From contig VWPU01017393.1 in NCBI GenBank assembly GCA_013398955.1, forward strand, positions 27,655 to 91,654: a stretch of DNA of 64,000 bases, given 5' to 3'. Each line of letters starts with the position of its first letter. Position 1 is the first letter of the stretch. Below, in pieces: positions 1 through 13,442 of this stretch. The notes below the pieces were generated by a model. It searched no databases. It was not told the origin of the DNA and worked only from the letters and a program-made list of their open reading frames with translations. Source of the DNA: Callaeas wilsoni (Eukaryota; Chordata; Aves; Passeriformes; Callaeidae). A program made the translations under genes and the position numbers.

Positions 1-1047
1 AGTGAGGACAGACTGTGAGAGATCATCCAGGAGATGTAAGTCTGAGAGTAATCTTGTGTCTTCATGGATAGACATTTCACAATTCTATGCCTCTACACAA
101 AATAGGTTAAAATTGTTCCTGTATGGGACAGAATACCAGGTGGCAGCAACAGGCAGAGGCAAAACTGCTTGTTTGCCTCTGCACAGTGTATCAGTGAGAC
201 TGCTGTTTCAACACTACTTTTTTAAGCCCAGTTTTCAACGGCAGAAACATGTGAAAACCCTTAGAAGAGAACTATAAGAGAATCCGAATAACCACAAATA
301 AGCATTGGGAGGAAACTTGTTCTTTGTGCTGTAAGCTGTCATTTTATTACTGAGCATTAACATGAAAGGAGTAAATGGGTATATAACAACAGCAATGTCA
401 TGAAAACATGACAGTCAAGCATAAAAGTGTACAAAACTAGTCTCTCTTAACAGTGAGTATAATCAGAATGAGTCAGGCTGAATCAGATCAAAGTTCCTTC
501 TAGTTTGGAATGATGTCTCTGACCAAAGTTGTTAGGAAATACTTTGAGAAAGACTAGGACAACAGAGGAGGACTATGGTGTACTTCCCTAGAGTACTTTT
601 TCAGGTGCCAGTGGATCTGTGCAACTTCAAACACATGATCAGCATTTTTCATGTAAAGAGGGTGAATAGGTCTTATTCTACAATTCCATAATGATGCATC
701 CATGACATGTCCTCTGGGGCATGGAGAATGCTGACATAAAATCTTAGAGAGAAGCCTTTGATGGGAGGAAGTATGAGATTTGTGCATGGTTTATTAGAAA
801 AAAAAAGGTTTCCTGATTCTGTTCCCAATACACCTAAGGGAATAACTAACATAGAATTTTATATTCATTAAATCAGTTTTAAAGTTTAGCTAGAAATTGT
901 AGCCTTTATTTCCCCAAAGAACATAGCTAGGAACACCAGTGTGCATGAGCATGAAAATCACTTTATCATTCAAGGTAACACTTTTTCTGCAGACCACTTA
1001 GAAAATTATACGTGCCTGTTATAACACAGGTAATTTGTTTGAATTTG
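1..1047. other. Unique AT-rich DNA, no gene seen
   Basis: No repeat family, splice-flanked open block or RNA gene is recognisable here. A 91-codon open frame at 2-277 on the + strand begins with GTG at the window edge. Its product shows no domain that I recognise, and a frame of that length is ordinary by chance. It could be the tail of something starting to the left, but nothing supports that. Confidence 0.5.
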
Positions 1048-1706
1048 TAGACAGGTCTAACCCCAGCCAGCAACCAAAGCCTACACAGACGCCCTTTCAC
1101 TCAACGTGGTGTGACAGAGGAGAGATTCAGAGGGGTAAAAGTGAGAAAATTTGTGGGTTGATGGAGGTGGCTGCTATGGGAAGCAGTGAATTAATTCTTT
1201 GTTTTACTCTGCTTGTGTGCAAGGCTTTTGCTTTCCCTATTAGAATGGCTTTATCTCAACCTGTGAGTTTTCCACCTTTTATCCTTCTGATTCTCTTACT
1301 ATCCTAATGGTCAGGGAGTGAGCAATTGGCTGCATGGGATTAATATGATGGCTGAGGTTAAAACACAGCACTTGAAAAGGCAAACACCATTGTCTGATCG
1401 TCCTTCCTTCTTTCCCCCCTTTTTATCTGCTGAGCATGACGCCATATCCTGTGCAATACGCCTTTGGCCAGCTGCGGTCGGCTATGCCAGCTGCGTCCCC
1501 TCCCAACTCCTTGTACACCCCCAGTCTCCTCAGTGGTGGGATTGTGCGAGGAGCAGAAATGGTCTTGACTCTGTGCAAGCACTGCTCAGTCCTGACTAGA
1601 GCATCCCTGAGCTATCAAGATTATTTTCACCACAAATCCAAAACATAGGCACTTACTACTTACTATGGAAAAAAAACACAAACCCACTCCAGCCAAAACC
1701 AGCCCA
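1048..1706 (-). mobile_element. Rearranged solo LTR (ERV) with an internal inverted segment
   Basis: This is a diverged copy of the same LTR family as 52320-52903, mainly in antisense. The outer parts read antisense: 1048-1148 matches the 3' end of the LTR, and about 1372-1706 matches its 5' half, ending CCAGCCCA. The middle, about 1150-1368, reads sense and holds the 3' part again (the TTTTGCTTTCCCTATTA poly-A region, then the terminal GGCTGAGGTTAAAAC). As a result 1048-1148 is roughly complementary to 1253-1368 and can fold back. No clear target duplication is seen (ATTTG left, ATCTC right). The family match is by comparison with the other two copies in this window and my memory of the bird consensus. 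The short open frames across it are not genes. Confidence 0.8.
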
Positions 1707-4700
1707 ATCTCATTGTGTCAAACCTCATCATAGATGATCATGTCTTATCATGCATAGCCAATACTCTGCAATAACCTAAGGTAACCCTACTACCAAAGGG
1801 CAGCATGCATTTAGGGAAAGAAAGGGAGACATGGTGGGTTTGATGTGAATGGTATGTCATATGTTTGTTTAAGAAAGCATAGCCTTGCATGTTACACAAA
1901 AATACAGTTACTAGATCATCTGAAGAATCTCTCTAGTGCTGTGACTTCTTCAGACCTCTCAATTCCAATTTATTTAATGTTCATATATTCAGGAAAGGAT
2001 ATTACAAAATTTGGAAACTTTTCAAGTAAATGTCAGTATCGAAGCCCATAATCTTCATGGTATTAATAAATCAAAATTACCTGTTAGTGTATCCAAAGAA
2101 CTGCTACTCATTCTTGTTTTACTGTAAATACAGAAATATGTTTTTCATGAAAAGTTTTTGAAAAGGTGCACATAAGATGCAGGAGGGGTCCACACAAAAC
2201 ATGGAGAAACAAAAATTACTTTGTTCTTCCTCAAAGTTTTTATCTGTTATGTTTCCAGTCATTAGAATCTCTCTCAGTTATTAACAGGCGAATAACATTC
2301 ATTAAGTTTGAACCCTCCATGCTTCCAAAAGGAAGCAAACTCCTGAAGGAGCAAACCACCTTTGGCTTGATTCCATCATCTCCTCTGGTACCAGCATCAC
2401 TGACTTCAAAGAGCTTTCATTTATACTGGTGTGCTCCAGAGATAAATTTGGCCTTTCAGTTTTATGTTTTATTTTCAAATACAAGATACTGAGGATGAAA
2501 TCTTAAATAGATAGTTTAAATGTAGGTTCCTGAACACAGCAAACTGACAGTGAGTACACATACTTCCTGCTGAACTCAATCAACTTTGATTTCACCTCTA
2601 ACTTGCATAGATTTTGTGACAATATAACACTAGTGGCAATAATCCTGAGTGTCCTCAGCGAATAAAAAGAAAAGCCATGCCCTTTTATTTCTAACAATTT
2701 TAAAAAAAAATCTTTGATTTAGGAACTTCAGCATTGAGTTCACTTCTTAATTCCATGACACAAAGTAAATAGATTACTCTAATTTACAGAAATTTTTAAC
2801 AAGTTATTTGTACAGACAGGGTAAGTAATCTTATCTGCACAGGGCAACCTTGTAAGTTTATGGACAATGCTTATATATGGATTTTTCAAAAAGTGTGAGG
2901 GAGTTTTTTGCATTTTATTGACACAAAAGGAGACAATGAGCTCATCAAACTTTATAACTTGGTCATGCATTCAGTGAGAGAAAGAAGGAAGGATAGTGGT
3001 AGTAAAGAAAAGCTTGATCTCAGCACTGGAGAGGCCTAAGGCACTTAATTTGTACCTCTGGCTGAGAGAAAATGTCAGCCTTCCTATTGTGTTCTGCAGC
3101 TCACACTGAAACTTAAATCCAGCTGTAAGGCTTTTTCACAGAAAGGAATCTCTTGGCTGCAGTTATTTTAAGTTTCGTTCACAGGAAAGATGAATTACAC
3201 CAATGGAAATACTTCTTTTACATGGTCACTGATATATAAGTTTCAAAGTGAAGTAAACAACATTGCAAAACAAAGCACAGGTAGGTCAGACTTCGATTTG
3301 AAGAACAGTCTATAATGTACCCATATAGAATTGTAAAATTAATCACAAGGTTTTTGTTATCTTGTCTGCTGCTCCAAAAAAAAAAAAAAAAGGCAAACAA
3401 ACAAAAAAAGCCAAAGCACACAAGAATTGATGCTTCTGATCATGCATGCAGACACTCCTTCAATAAAGCCTTTCAGGCAACTAACTTACCCCTGTATTAA
3501 AACTCTGGATACAGGTTCCCAGGCTGATATTCCAAAAGTACTACCCTAAATTCCTTTAGACACTAGAGATGGTTGTATAAATTTCTGCATCTTTCAACGG
3601 GCACTGATAACAGTCTCTCTGCATTTTTAACAAAATGCACGTCTTCAAAATAGGAGGTTTTAATTTGAATAAGTTACTTTGGAAGAAAGAGGTAAAAATC
3701 ATCACAAATGAATTAAAACGTCATCCTTTGTTTGTGGTGATTAAGAATACATAAAGAATCCAAGTTTTACATAATTCATCAATCTGACGTAAACTGGCAC
3801 TTTCCAGTTCCACAGAGTGGAAACCCAGCTACTCCGTGACACTTGAGAAACAGCTCTGAATTGATGCACTGCATCCTTCTGCCACAGGACTTCAAGTCAT
3901 AGGGATCCAGCTTGTCACACACAAAATGAATTTTCTAGGACTGAGGCAGTAAGAATATAATTTTTAAAAAGTCCTGAGTTCCAAACAGAGTGGTTTTTTT
4001 CTCTTTCAAACACTGAAATCACAAAACCTAAAAGCAACACACTAGCAATTAAAGATGGAGAAAGACTCAGGTAAGATAATGTAGCCTGTGCTCTTATGAC
4101 TAAAGGATTATTTCCTGAGGAACTTGACATTTCTAAGTATATTGTTCACAAGGCAAGCTAGCACCAAGCATATACACCACAAAGCTTAGTCTGTAGCAGC
4201 AGCGTGGCAACACTAGGATTGAATCATAGTGGCACTAGATCCTGCTTCTTTCCAGATATGCAAGTTCATATCAGGAAGCAGTAACAAATAGGCAGGGAAA
4301 TACTTCCTTAGCATAATTGTTTTTCTCATCATGGACACATTTTGAGAGTCTCAAAGAAACAAGAAAAATTGTACTGAGCTCCCTCAGTTCTTAGTCTTGA
4401 TCAAGTTGTGTAGTTTTACCTTCTTTGATCTTCTTTTATTACCCTCTTAGCCCTCCGCCTAATTGCATAGCCTCTGTAAACCTTTTTTTCTCAAAATCTT
4501 TGTAAGTTCTCTGGCTTCTTCATTTGTTCCCTCTCTGTGACTTGAATTCTCTCGTAATTTGTCTCTAGGAATCATAGATTTTTTTCTTTCTTCACCCTGT
4601 GACAGAGCATGAGGAAAAGAAGCAGCTCATAAAAATCCACCTCCTCTTATTGACGAGTAATGATAACCCTTCATTTGTACCTGCGCACAGTATGGCAACA

Positions 4701-6243
4701 CAGTCAAAAACATTGGCACAGAGTTCTGGTACCTGAGGGTGACACCAGAACTGCCAGCATGCACTGGCCTGCTCAGTGGTTTAAGGAGTTTACATTCCTG
4801 CTTAGCTTCAAAATTCTGTGTCAGGTATTTCTACCACTGATAGAAACACTCCTTTTAGTGTTCAATAAACCCCAAAGTATGCTGACCAAACCTAAACCTC
4901 TGGCAAGATTTCAGCTGATTATCAGTGGGTTTGAATCAAGTATTTAAAAGTAAGCACCAAATTATCAAATGCATAAATCATGATCAAATTCTTTACTTAT
5001 GGTGTGTATGGAAACAGTATTGTATTAATCTCACTTAATTAGCTACCTTAAAACTGCCAAATGCTTTCCGGTGAGAATTACTCCTTATAAAACACTTCTT
5101 TCTGCATATAATTCATCTATTCTCTTCTTATAAAGTACTTGTTACTGAGTGTAATTCACCTCATCTTGGAACATAAGCAATTTGATTTATATTTTAGGAA
5201 TAAAGGGCATAACATCTATTTGTCTTCCAGTTTTCAAACTAGTCATATTTTAAATAAAGATATGCCATAAAGTTCGGAAATTAAATTTTTTTAACATCTT
5301 GAATACTTAGAGTTCTTGTGTTGGTATATTTTAAAGGCAGGGATTTATTTAACATTAATATTACTTTTTTTTCAATATTACATCAAAAAACAAAAGCAAA
5401 TTGCATTCGAGTGTGAGCTGTAGCCCCACCTCTTTAAATAGGAGGTTTCTTGCATGAGCATCGCTTTTTCTTTATTAATGGTAGGTGCTCCACATAGGTG
5501 TAGCTGGATCATTTATTTATTCTTATATACATGAATTTTCTGTATGAGTTTTCAATAGTTATTGTTTGGCCAGACCTTTTTTTTCTTATAGAAGGCAAAT
5601 GTTCAGCACATCAATCATATGAGTCCTCATTTTAAGCCTTCTGCATCTTAAAAGGTTGAGGATTTGTCGGTAGAACTTTTCTGAATATTTTCCGTTGTAA
5701 GATTCTTCTTTTGTGCCCCTTCTCCTAGTCAATAGCTTTTTCCCTGGGATGGTAGTCATAACCAAAGTACTGCTTGGATGTGAACAAACAGTAAAATTAG
5801 GGTAACATTAAAAATAATTGTAAAATTTATGCACTATTCTGCTTCTTGTGCAACTACGGGCCAATGGCAAAGACCTAATTGCATGTAACCAAAGCTTTTG
5901 AGCTGCTACAACAAAACACAACATTATGACAAGACAACCAAGAGATACACTTATATCATGGTGAATATGTCTGCAAATCTCATGGAAAGATCCTGGCATT
6001 TGCCAGTGAGACAGAGGTCTATTGATGTATTCTCAGGGGTTTTTTTTTCCCTTTTGTACATTTAAAATAGAGAAATAAACGTCAAATCCCTGTAGTTATT
6101 TTCGTCTTACACTATAATTCCCTCTTTTCCTCCCACAGAAGAAATAGAATTATTCAGTAAAATCTGAAGCATATTGAGTAAGTTCCTTGTTTTCTGATGG
6201 CCTATTGGTTTGTGGAAATATTCAAAAGACAGGGACTACTGCT

Positions 6244-6264
6244 ATTAATTTTTTAAAAATTAAT
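6244..6264. repeat. Perfect AT-rich palindrome
   Basis: Two 10-bp arms, ATTAATTTTT and AAAAATTAAT, are separated by a single T. The match is perfect, but the sequence is pure A/T, so a chance origin is likely in this background. Confidence 0.8.
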
Positions 6265-7294
6265 TTTTCAATATATATCCATATCTTCAGTCCTTAGGTC
6301 TAGCACAGTCTTATGCATCCACCTGAAAATATACTGAAAACAAAATAATTTCTAAGTAGACAAGAAAATACAATTAGATATTTTTTGGTTTTTTTTCTTT
6401 TTAAGATAGCAGCGTTTGAGCTTAGACTGTTTTACATTCTAATACTTTGGTTTTCCACATAATGTCTTCAGCTTCACTATTAAATATTGACTTCTGAAGG
6501 CATGTTGTCAGTCTTTATTTAGATTTTTTGCAATAAATAATCAATATTTGACTTAAGGATATCCTAAAGCAGTTTTGGTAAAAATAAGCCTCCTGTCTCG
6601 AACAGTTGGAGGATGAAACAAGCATCACCGCTCCTTAAATAGGCAACCATTACTAGTTTTCCTGTGAAAACACAAAATGCTTTATCGACCTCCATTCATA
6701 GCAGAGGGTGGGTTCATGCACTGATTTCAATCATTTATTTATTTATTTCTAAAATAATTAGAAGTTTTCCATTTATTGCTCCTATCACTTCTCTTCCAGA
6801 AAATACTGAACTCATGTATTACACCCATTAGCCTAGAAGTCCTCAGAGCAACAAAAGACTTTTAGGAGAAAAGGGTCATAAATCAAATTAAAATTTGATA
6901 AAAATTTACGTCTTTCATTTTCCTTGATTTAAACACATACTGATGGTTTTTCTTCTTTTCTGTAAGACGGAAATTTAAAAGACCTCCCATGGTAAAGGCA
7001 TAACCTGATGTATAGAAAGCTTAAGCAACTTTTCCTGACATTTACCAAAGTTAAACAATTTTTCCCCTTTTCTTTGATTTTAGTTCCAACAGACAGTGTC
7101 AGAATACAGAATACGAAGCTTATTGAGCTTCTCAGATTAGTGCAGCAGAAACTACTTCTAATCCTCCATCATCATCAAATTGACTAGCCTGACATTGTCA
7201 GTGCTGAGCACTGCATGTACCATCAAACATTGGAGGCTGAAAAATATTTCATTCTAATCTAAAAGAAATTTATCTGGTACCACATAGACCTTGC

Positions 7295-7319
7295 CTGTAT
7301 CTTCTTGGAGAAGATACAG
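7295..7319. repeat. Perfect 11-bp inverted repeat with a 3-nt loop
   Basis: The arms CTGTATCTTCT and AGAAGATACAG are exactly complementary around TGG. Unlike the A/T palindromes in the window, the arms have mixed composition. The stem is too short for a typical miRNA precursor. No repeat family is recognised around it. Confidence 0.85.
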
Positions 7320-8820
7320 AGAAGAGGAAATTAGCTAAAAATCTGTATTTGATTGAAAAAGAGATGTTTGGAAAATGTTTTGATGCACTATCCATTTCTG
7401 AACCAATATTTTATATGGCAAGGCTAGCACGTATATTTTATACTATTGTTCAGCAAAGATGCATATTTTTTAAACAAGAAGTATTTGCATATTCAAAGAA
7501 CATGGGTGCAAGCCAGGACTCTGAATCCAAACAGATGGCAGGTAACAAAGGCTAGTTGAGACAAGGCTGTTGATGGCAAAACCCAAATGCTTTACTGGCA
7601 GGGTGATACATTAAAAAATTTTCCAAGCTGATGCTGAGTTTGTATTACAAACTAAGAGATTCCTGCTATCAACCTCCACTTAAGCTGCCAAATCCTCCGA
7701 AGAGGAGCTACCCATTGCAGTGCATTATTTTATCAACTCTAATGCTAATTTGAAAAAGAAAAATGTACCAAAACCTAAATGAAAATAACACATACCGGAA
7801 AAGCCTTTTAAAGTATAGATTTCCCCATCTGTTCTACCAGACAACACCTACCTACATTCCCCGTGTTGACTGAATACAGTCATCTTTTAAGAAGTTCCTA
7901 GAAAACCTAAGCATCGTTGATTTAGAACTTCCTGGATTTAAACTAAGCCCTGACTAACAAAATATTGTAAATAGTTGGTGCTCTTCTTTTCTGAAAAAAG
8001 TCAAAATATCCATCAGAAGATGAACCTTCATATCCTTTTTCTAGATGCTCTACTGTCATGAGAGAATTTAGGATTGAGGAAGCAGCAAGAACAGAATCAC
8101 ACCAACCAGAGACATAGATTTTATTTCTTAAATAATCCAGCCAATAACAGGTAATCAGTGGTTGTATCTTTACGTTAGGAATGTCAAGAGGGTGTTAAAT
8201 TAACAGTTGTGTTGTGAAATTACTCACTGAATAAAAAGAGAAAGCTGTCATTTATTGACACTTTCTACATATGTTTTGTGCTAGTTTTTGAGGCATTACA
8301 CGTTTCAGACATGGCAACAAATTAGGCTGGCAGACTTATCTATTAATACTGTAATTTGCATTCTTCGACGAGATGACTTGCAAAGTAGAAACATTAATAA
8401 TAATAGATACAGAGAAGATTATTTCATCAGTCCCCCTCTGAAAAGTCATATATAGGCAGTAACATACTGACAGATTATATTAGTCCTCTAGATAAACAGC
8501 CAATAAATAGTCATTGACAACTGTACTGTTGATTTCTAAATTAGTGAAAAATTCCACTATATAGTAAGACTAGATGCAGAATAATTTACAGAGACATCTC
8601 CTGTATTTCAGAGTCTTGAGGACACACTTAGCACTAGATTAGAGGCAAGTTACAATCTAACCCTTCATCACTCTCTTAATCTCTCATTGCTTGGAAGTCT
8701 TTTTGTAGATTTTGGAAAAGGTGGCAAGGAGCTTCACAGCAGGATTTAGAAAAAGATGTAGACTGCAAGATTCATGAGACAGTGACTGTCACCTCCGAGT
8801 TCTCCTTCAGATTAACACAG

Positions 8821-8840
8821 TGGCTAGTGATGGCTAGTGA
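8821..8840. repeat. Short tandem repeat, 10-bp unit x 2
   Basis: The unit TGGCTAGTGA occurs twice head to tail. This is a likely replication-slippage duplication. Confidence 0.8.
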
Positions 8841-11800
8841 TGATCCATGAAGTCATCTCCAATGAGCTATTTAGCTGCTTCTCCAAAGTTGCTTGAAGAA
8901 ATGTCATCACAAATGCCACCAAGGCTTCTACCTTCCAGGAAACTTAAGCTGAAAAGAAGAGGGGATTACACTAGTTCTGAGTGAAGAATCCTGTTTCATG
9001 TATCTTCGCAATTCTATAGTCTTTTTAGGGCAGGAAATAATGGGGTTTTTTTCTTAGTTTGGGGTTTTGGAGATTAAAATATCTCAGTGAACAAATGGCC
9101 TGATGAGTACCAAATACACTGCAGCACATGATCGTGCTCTGAGTAAGGCAAATGTGCTTTCTAAAAGGAGAAATCTAGGAATATAAGAGATACAGATTGT
9201 AACTTCCATGGAGTCACTAGGTAATTTTCAGTAGGCAGAAACCACTGCTGAAATATTCAGTCACAAACAGCAAAACAAAATAGCATGCAAAGAAACAAAC
9301 GAAAGTCAGGACTTTCCAGCAAATACTAGATTTTGCAAAACTCATGTGAATACTGTTCTCCAAAAGGAGTCACGCTCACTGAAAGAGTCAATAACAGTAA
9401 AAATTACAAATAAAGCAAAGAACAATTATGTTCTAAATCCATCCCTGGTGTCAGCTCGAAGAGGTAAAAAAATTCAGTGATTCTTTTACCAAATCTGTTT
9501 AATGCTGAAAAACATTGATATTTCATCGTTTGTAGAATATGCACATAGTTTGCTTTGGCAGTTGCATCATCTCTTATGGAGGTGTATGGAGGCTTTCCAG
9601 TAACAAAATCTGTATTGCACGAAAGTGACATAGGCAACTAAAATCAGTAAAGACAAAAATTGGATCTTATGAACTGTAAATTTCACATATATACACAGAA
9701 TCACATTCCACAGAAGAGTAGGAAATCTGCAGACAGTGTATATAAACAAAACATTAACTGTCATATTACCATGCCTGAGACTAAGTAGATATGAAAATAA
9801 TTTTTTTTTCTCTGCTAAAATGGCATTATAAACTGTGCAAAAAAGATCTCAAGGACTCTAAAACACAGTAATACACACAAAGATACTAGACAAAAAAAAC
9901 ATAAGTTGCAATATCATCTATGGCAGTAGCAGGTCTTGACTTTTCACCATGTCAAAAAGGTATATCTTGACAGATAAAACTGTCAGGGTTAAAAAATGAA
10001 TATATGTTTAATTAGAATTAGTATCTTGATGTGAGATTCCACTTCTCATCCATACTAAAAGGATGCCTAAAATTTACATTCTAAAGCACCATTCACTAGT
10101 ACCATCAGTTAGCTGTTAAGATGGCAGTGTAGAGGAAGGGTTCAGGGATCAGCAAGTTCAGAGCCTGAGCCTCCATGGCTGGATGTTCTGGACAAGTTCA
10201 ATGCATTTTTCAAACAGTTTCCATTTTATATATCTCAGGTGTTTAAACAGCAGGGCACTCTGGAGCAAAGTGAGACATTTCCCAAGAGTTCTCTAGTGGG
10301 GACAGAGAAGAAATGAAAACTGTTTTCTTTTGAAGTGAAAGCCCAAAAGGAGTTTGCTGAGCCTTTCTGTTTCTCTAGATACTTATGCCCTTCTTTGGGA
10401 GGAGACTGCATGCACATAAAATGCATCTCTTCACACTGTGGCAAACAAGCTAATTTGACACTGGTTACTCTTATAAGCATACCAAGGAGCATCACCAAGT
10501 AGCATTAGAATATAGTCTTTAATCACATGGGGGAAGTAGGTGTCCCCTAAGAAAGAAGAAATTCATAGACTTCACATAATATTTGCATCTGACCTCCTGC
10601 ATAGTAGAAACCATATATGTCATCCTGCAGCTCCCGCATCAACATCATAACTTCTGTTTCAGTTGCAACTTTTGCTTTTTTAATGCTTTTTCATCCTGAT
10701 TTAGACATCTCTTGAACAATGTAAGAATGCATGGTAATAGGGACTTAATCAGGACTGAACAGTCAGCAATTACTCACTCCTGGCTCAGGAAGAGCCAAAA
10801 TAATATGTCCATGATCTCAAGCAGTACATCTTAACACAGTCGAAAGAGGAAAGACTACCCAGTACAGTGACATCTGTTCTCTGACTGACTTTAAAGCGCA
10901 CCACATACAGAAAAGCCTTGAAATCCAATACACAAGGTCTGTTTTTGGCAAGGAATAAAAAACTAGCTTTTCCTGTTATGGTGTTTCAGATTTCTGCCTC
11001 TCCTTTGAACAAATGCAGCAGAAAGCCGACCACAATTAACACTAACTTCTAGGTCTTGCACTCTGCCTTGGATATTCTAAAACTATTTATAAAAAAATTA
11101 GTTGCCATTTCAGCATAGCTATTTAAATCAGTATGGGGGCTATGCCATCCTTCTCCCAGACTCACAGCAATGGGAGAACTAACACACTCTGTTTAATATA
11201 TAGTGTCCATATTTTAAGCAGGCTTCAAGATACATTCCATTGAAGGTCAAAACATTGTTAGTGAAAAGACAATTTTAATATGAGAGAGAAAATATCGTTA
11301 TCAACTGGTCCCCTCCATAACGTTTAACCACCGAAATTCCTTCAAGATTTTATGTAGTTTAGGGGCTAATGAATATTTCCAAAATGCCGAGACTCTTATA
11401 GACCTAAAGGTGCCATATACAGATGGCTGCTCCAGTATATATGTCTATACTCTGGATGTGAGCTATTGAAAAAGAGCGTGGTAGAATAACCACTTAAATT
11501 ATTCCCTCATCTTCTATAAGGCTGATTGGAAACAGGCAAGATAAAATAACTTTAAGTGCTTTGTAAAAATACGCAATATTAGTGAAGTATCACATGAATT
11601 ACAGCCCAATATAGCTGAAGTTGCATTTCCAATACAAGATGCTGCTTTCAAATACTGGTAGCTTCCATAGAAAGAGGTAGAAAATATGGCTGAAAATTCA
11701 ATATATGCCTACAATTTGCATGCATGTTTTTAAGATCTCTCTAGACTTCCTGGTCTAAGGACATCTAATATGAATTAGTCTATAGTTTAAAATTCCATAA

Positions 11801-12640
11801 ATGTGGTTCAGAAGGCTGTAAACACAATAAGTCATATTACATTCCAGGAATGTGAGACTACTGTTCAAGTGATAACAGGTGGAAATAATATCTACTTCCT
11901 TCCATCCAATTATATATTATAATCTTCCTAAGTGTCCTCCCTGAGAAGAGAGAAGAATTTTTTCCTTCTGAAAACAGACAACATCCATGCTGTTATGTTT
12001 TCACTGAGTTTTCCTGAAACTCCTTTCAAACTGGGACAATAAGCAAGGCTTTTATAATGACATGAGGAAAAATTTGCGTAGCTCTGACTTTAATTTCATG
12101 ATTCCCCAGCTGTCTAAATTCTACTGATCTGAAGAATTGTCCATATGACAGAGGCACAAGCAGAATTGTTTTCTTCATGCTTTTAGAAAGATGTAGTGGA
12201 TGCATTGGGTCTACAAGGCAAAATTAGTAACAGGGTGTCTTGGGGTGATTTTATGACAATACTGTATTTCCCACCACCTGCTTGATTTCTGGAAATGTAG
12301 TTTGTACCTTTAAACTGCAATGGGAAAGAGAAGCCGAGGGAACTCTTCAAAGAGGCTTGCCTGACCTTGCATTTAGACATTTACATACTTTCTCTCCGGG
12401 CTAGGAGAGAAGGGAGGTTTTTTTCCCTGGCTTTTTCGGCTTTCAGCGGAAAGGGACTGTGATCTGCCTCAGTGGGTTCTGTTCCTTTTTGGACTGTTTT
12501 CGACTTGATCCTTTGTCCAAGACCAGCTTATCATCTCCGGGACGCTCGGCGGGACCCTCCAAGGGGGATCGTCAGACCCTGCTCAGCCCAGCCCGGCCTC
12601 AGGACTGTGGGAACAGCTATGTTTTACAGACAGAAAGGAC

Positions 12641-12649
12641 TATATAAAA
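12641..12649 (+). promoter_or_regulatory. TATA-like box inside the LTR (upstream)
   Basis: TATATAAAA lies about 350 bp upstream of the main TATAAG box of the same LTR. It could be a second start, or only A/T sequence within U3. Confidence 0.3.
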
Positions 12650-12894
12650 TCCACCAGCCTGCTTCTGGGGACGGGAAGAGGTTTTCTGTTGCGGTGTGCC
12701 CAGTACAAACTGAGGGCCTCAAGTGCCTTAAATGGTATAAAGAGGGCGATGAGGTCACCCCTGAAGCCTCCATCCTTGGGCTCTCCTCATTCTCCTCCCC
12801 CTAACCCATCAGTCAGGATGTTGTCCTCTCCCCTTGTCAATCCAAGTCCCCAGTTCTGGAAAGTTCCCCCAGTTCTGTACCCCCATTGGTCGGT

Positions 12895-12998
12895 TTTGGA
12901 TCCTCTACCCCATTGGTTATTTTCCTCCAATCTAGTTTTGCTCTTCCCTCCTACCCTTCTCCCATTGGTTGTTTCCTGATCCCTCCTAACCCTATAAG
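12895..12998 (+). promoter_or_regulatory. LTR core promoter: three ATTGG boxes and a TATA box
   Basis: ATTGG occurs at 12895-12899, 12912-12916 and 12964-12968, each preceded by CCC or CCCC. A TATAAG box at 12993-12998 follows. The spacing fits an RNA polymerase II promoter, with transcription expected to start near 13025. Activity is not shown by sequence alone. Confidence 0.6.
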
Positions 12999-13284
12999 AG
13001 TCCCTGCTCTCCGCCTCTCAGGGTTCTTCGTCCCTGGACTCCTTTGAGGCAGTAGTCCCTTGGAACTCCATATGAAGGACCTCTCTCGCCTCTTTGTCCT
13101 CTGCGCCTTCATCTTGCCACTTGTCAGCGCTGTGCTGCAGAGCGCTTCTGGCAGCGAGGGCACTCTTTGTGTCCTCTGCCATGGGGGTTGCCTCCACCAT
13201 ACTGAGCTAGCCTGACAGCCACACCACCGCAACAGTTTTCAATATCCTCTTCTGCCCCATGCCTGCAGGGGACTCTGCTTGTTA

Positions 13285-13290
13285 AATAAA
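13285..13290 (+). terminator. LTR poly-A signal
   Basis: AATAAA is followed closely by a T-rich stretch (TAGTTTTTTT). It lies about 260 bp after the expected start, which defines an R region of ordinary size. Confidence 0.6.
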
Positions 13291-13442
13291 TAGTTTTTTT
13301 CACTTTCATTCGAGAAATTATTTTTCCGAACCTGTGGGGGGAGGGGCTTCTGGGGCCTGCTTGCCTGGCAGGCAGGAGAGAGAGAGAGACGCCCCTTTTG
13401 GGTTGTTTCCTCCTGTATTTGTGTCCAAACCGGCACACAGGG

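Larger units (their letters stand above)
1707..12235. other. 10.5 kb of unique AT-rich DNA, no gene recognised
   Basis: I see no CR1, LTR, tRNA or convincing exon in this stretch. The longest open frames (108 codons at 2166-2492 on +, 95 at 4660-4947 on +, 87 at 10235-10498 on -) carry no domain that I recognise. Minor structure: a 16-nt poly-A run near 3376-3391, an (ATTT)n run at about 6733-6748, a 21-bp palindrome at 6244-6264, a 25-bp hairpin at 7295-7319, and two head-to-tail copies of a 10-mer at 8821-8840. The base composition fits intergenic or intronic bird DNA. Confidence 0.5.
12236..13437 (+). mobile_element. Complete solo LTR of an endogenous retrovirus, 1202 bp
   Basis: The element begins TGTCTTGGGG and ends AACCGGCACA, so it has the TG...CA ends of an LTR. 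It is flanked on both sides by the same five bases, CAGGG (12231-12235 and 13438-13442), a target-site duplication of the size usual for ERVL-like elements. Promoter parts are visible: inverted CCAAT boxes (ATTGG) at 12895, 12912 and 12964, a TATAAG box at 12993-12998, and a poly-A signal AATAAA at 13285-13290. A second TATATAAAA lies at 12641-12649. The element is GC-rich against its flanks. No internal retroviral genes lie beside it, so it is a solo LTR left by LTR-LTR recombination. Open frames of up to 117 codons inside it on both strands are treated as non-coding. Confidence 0.88.
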
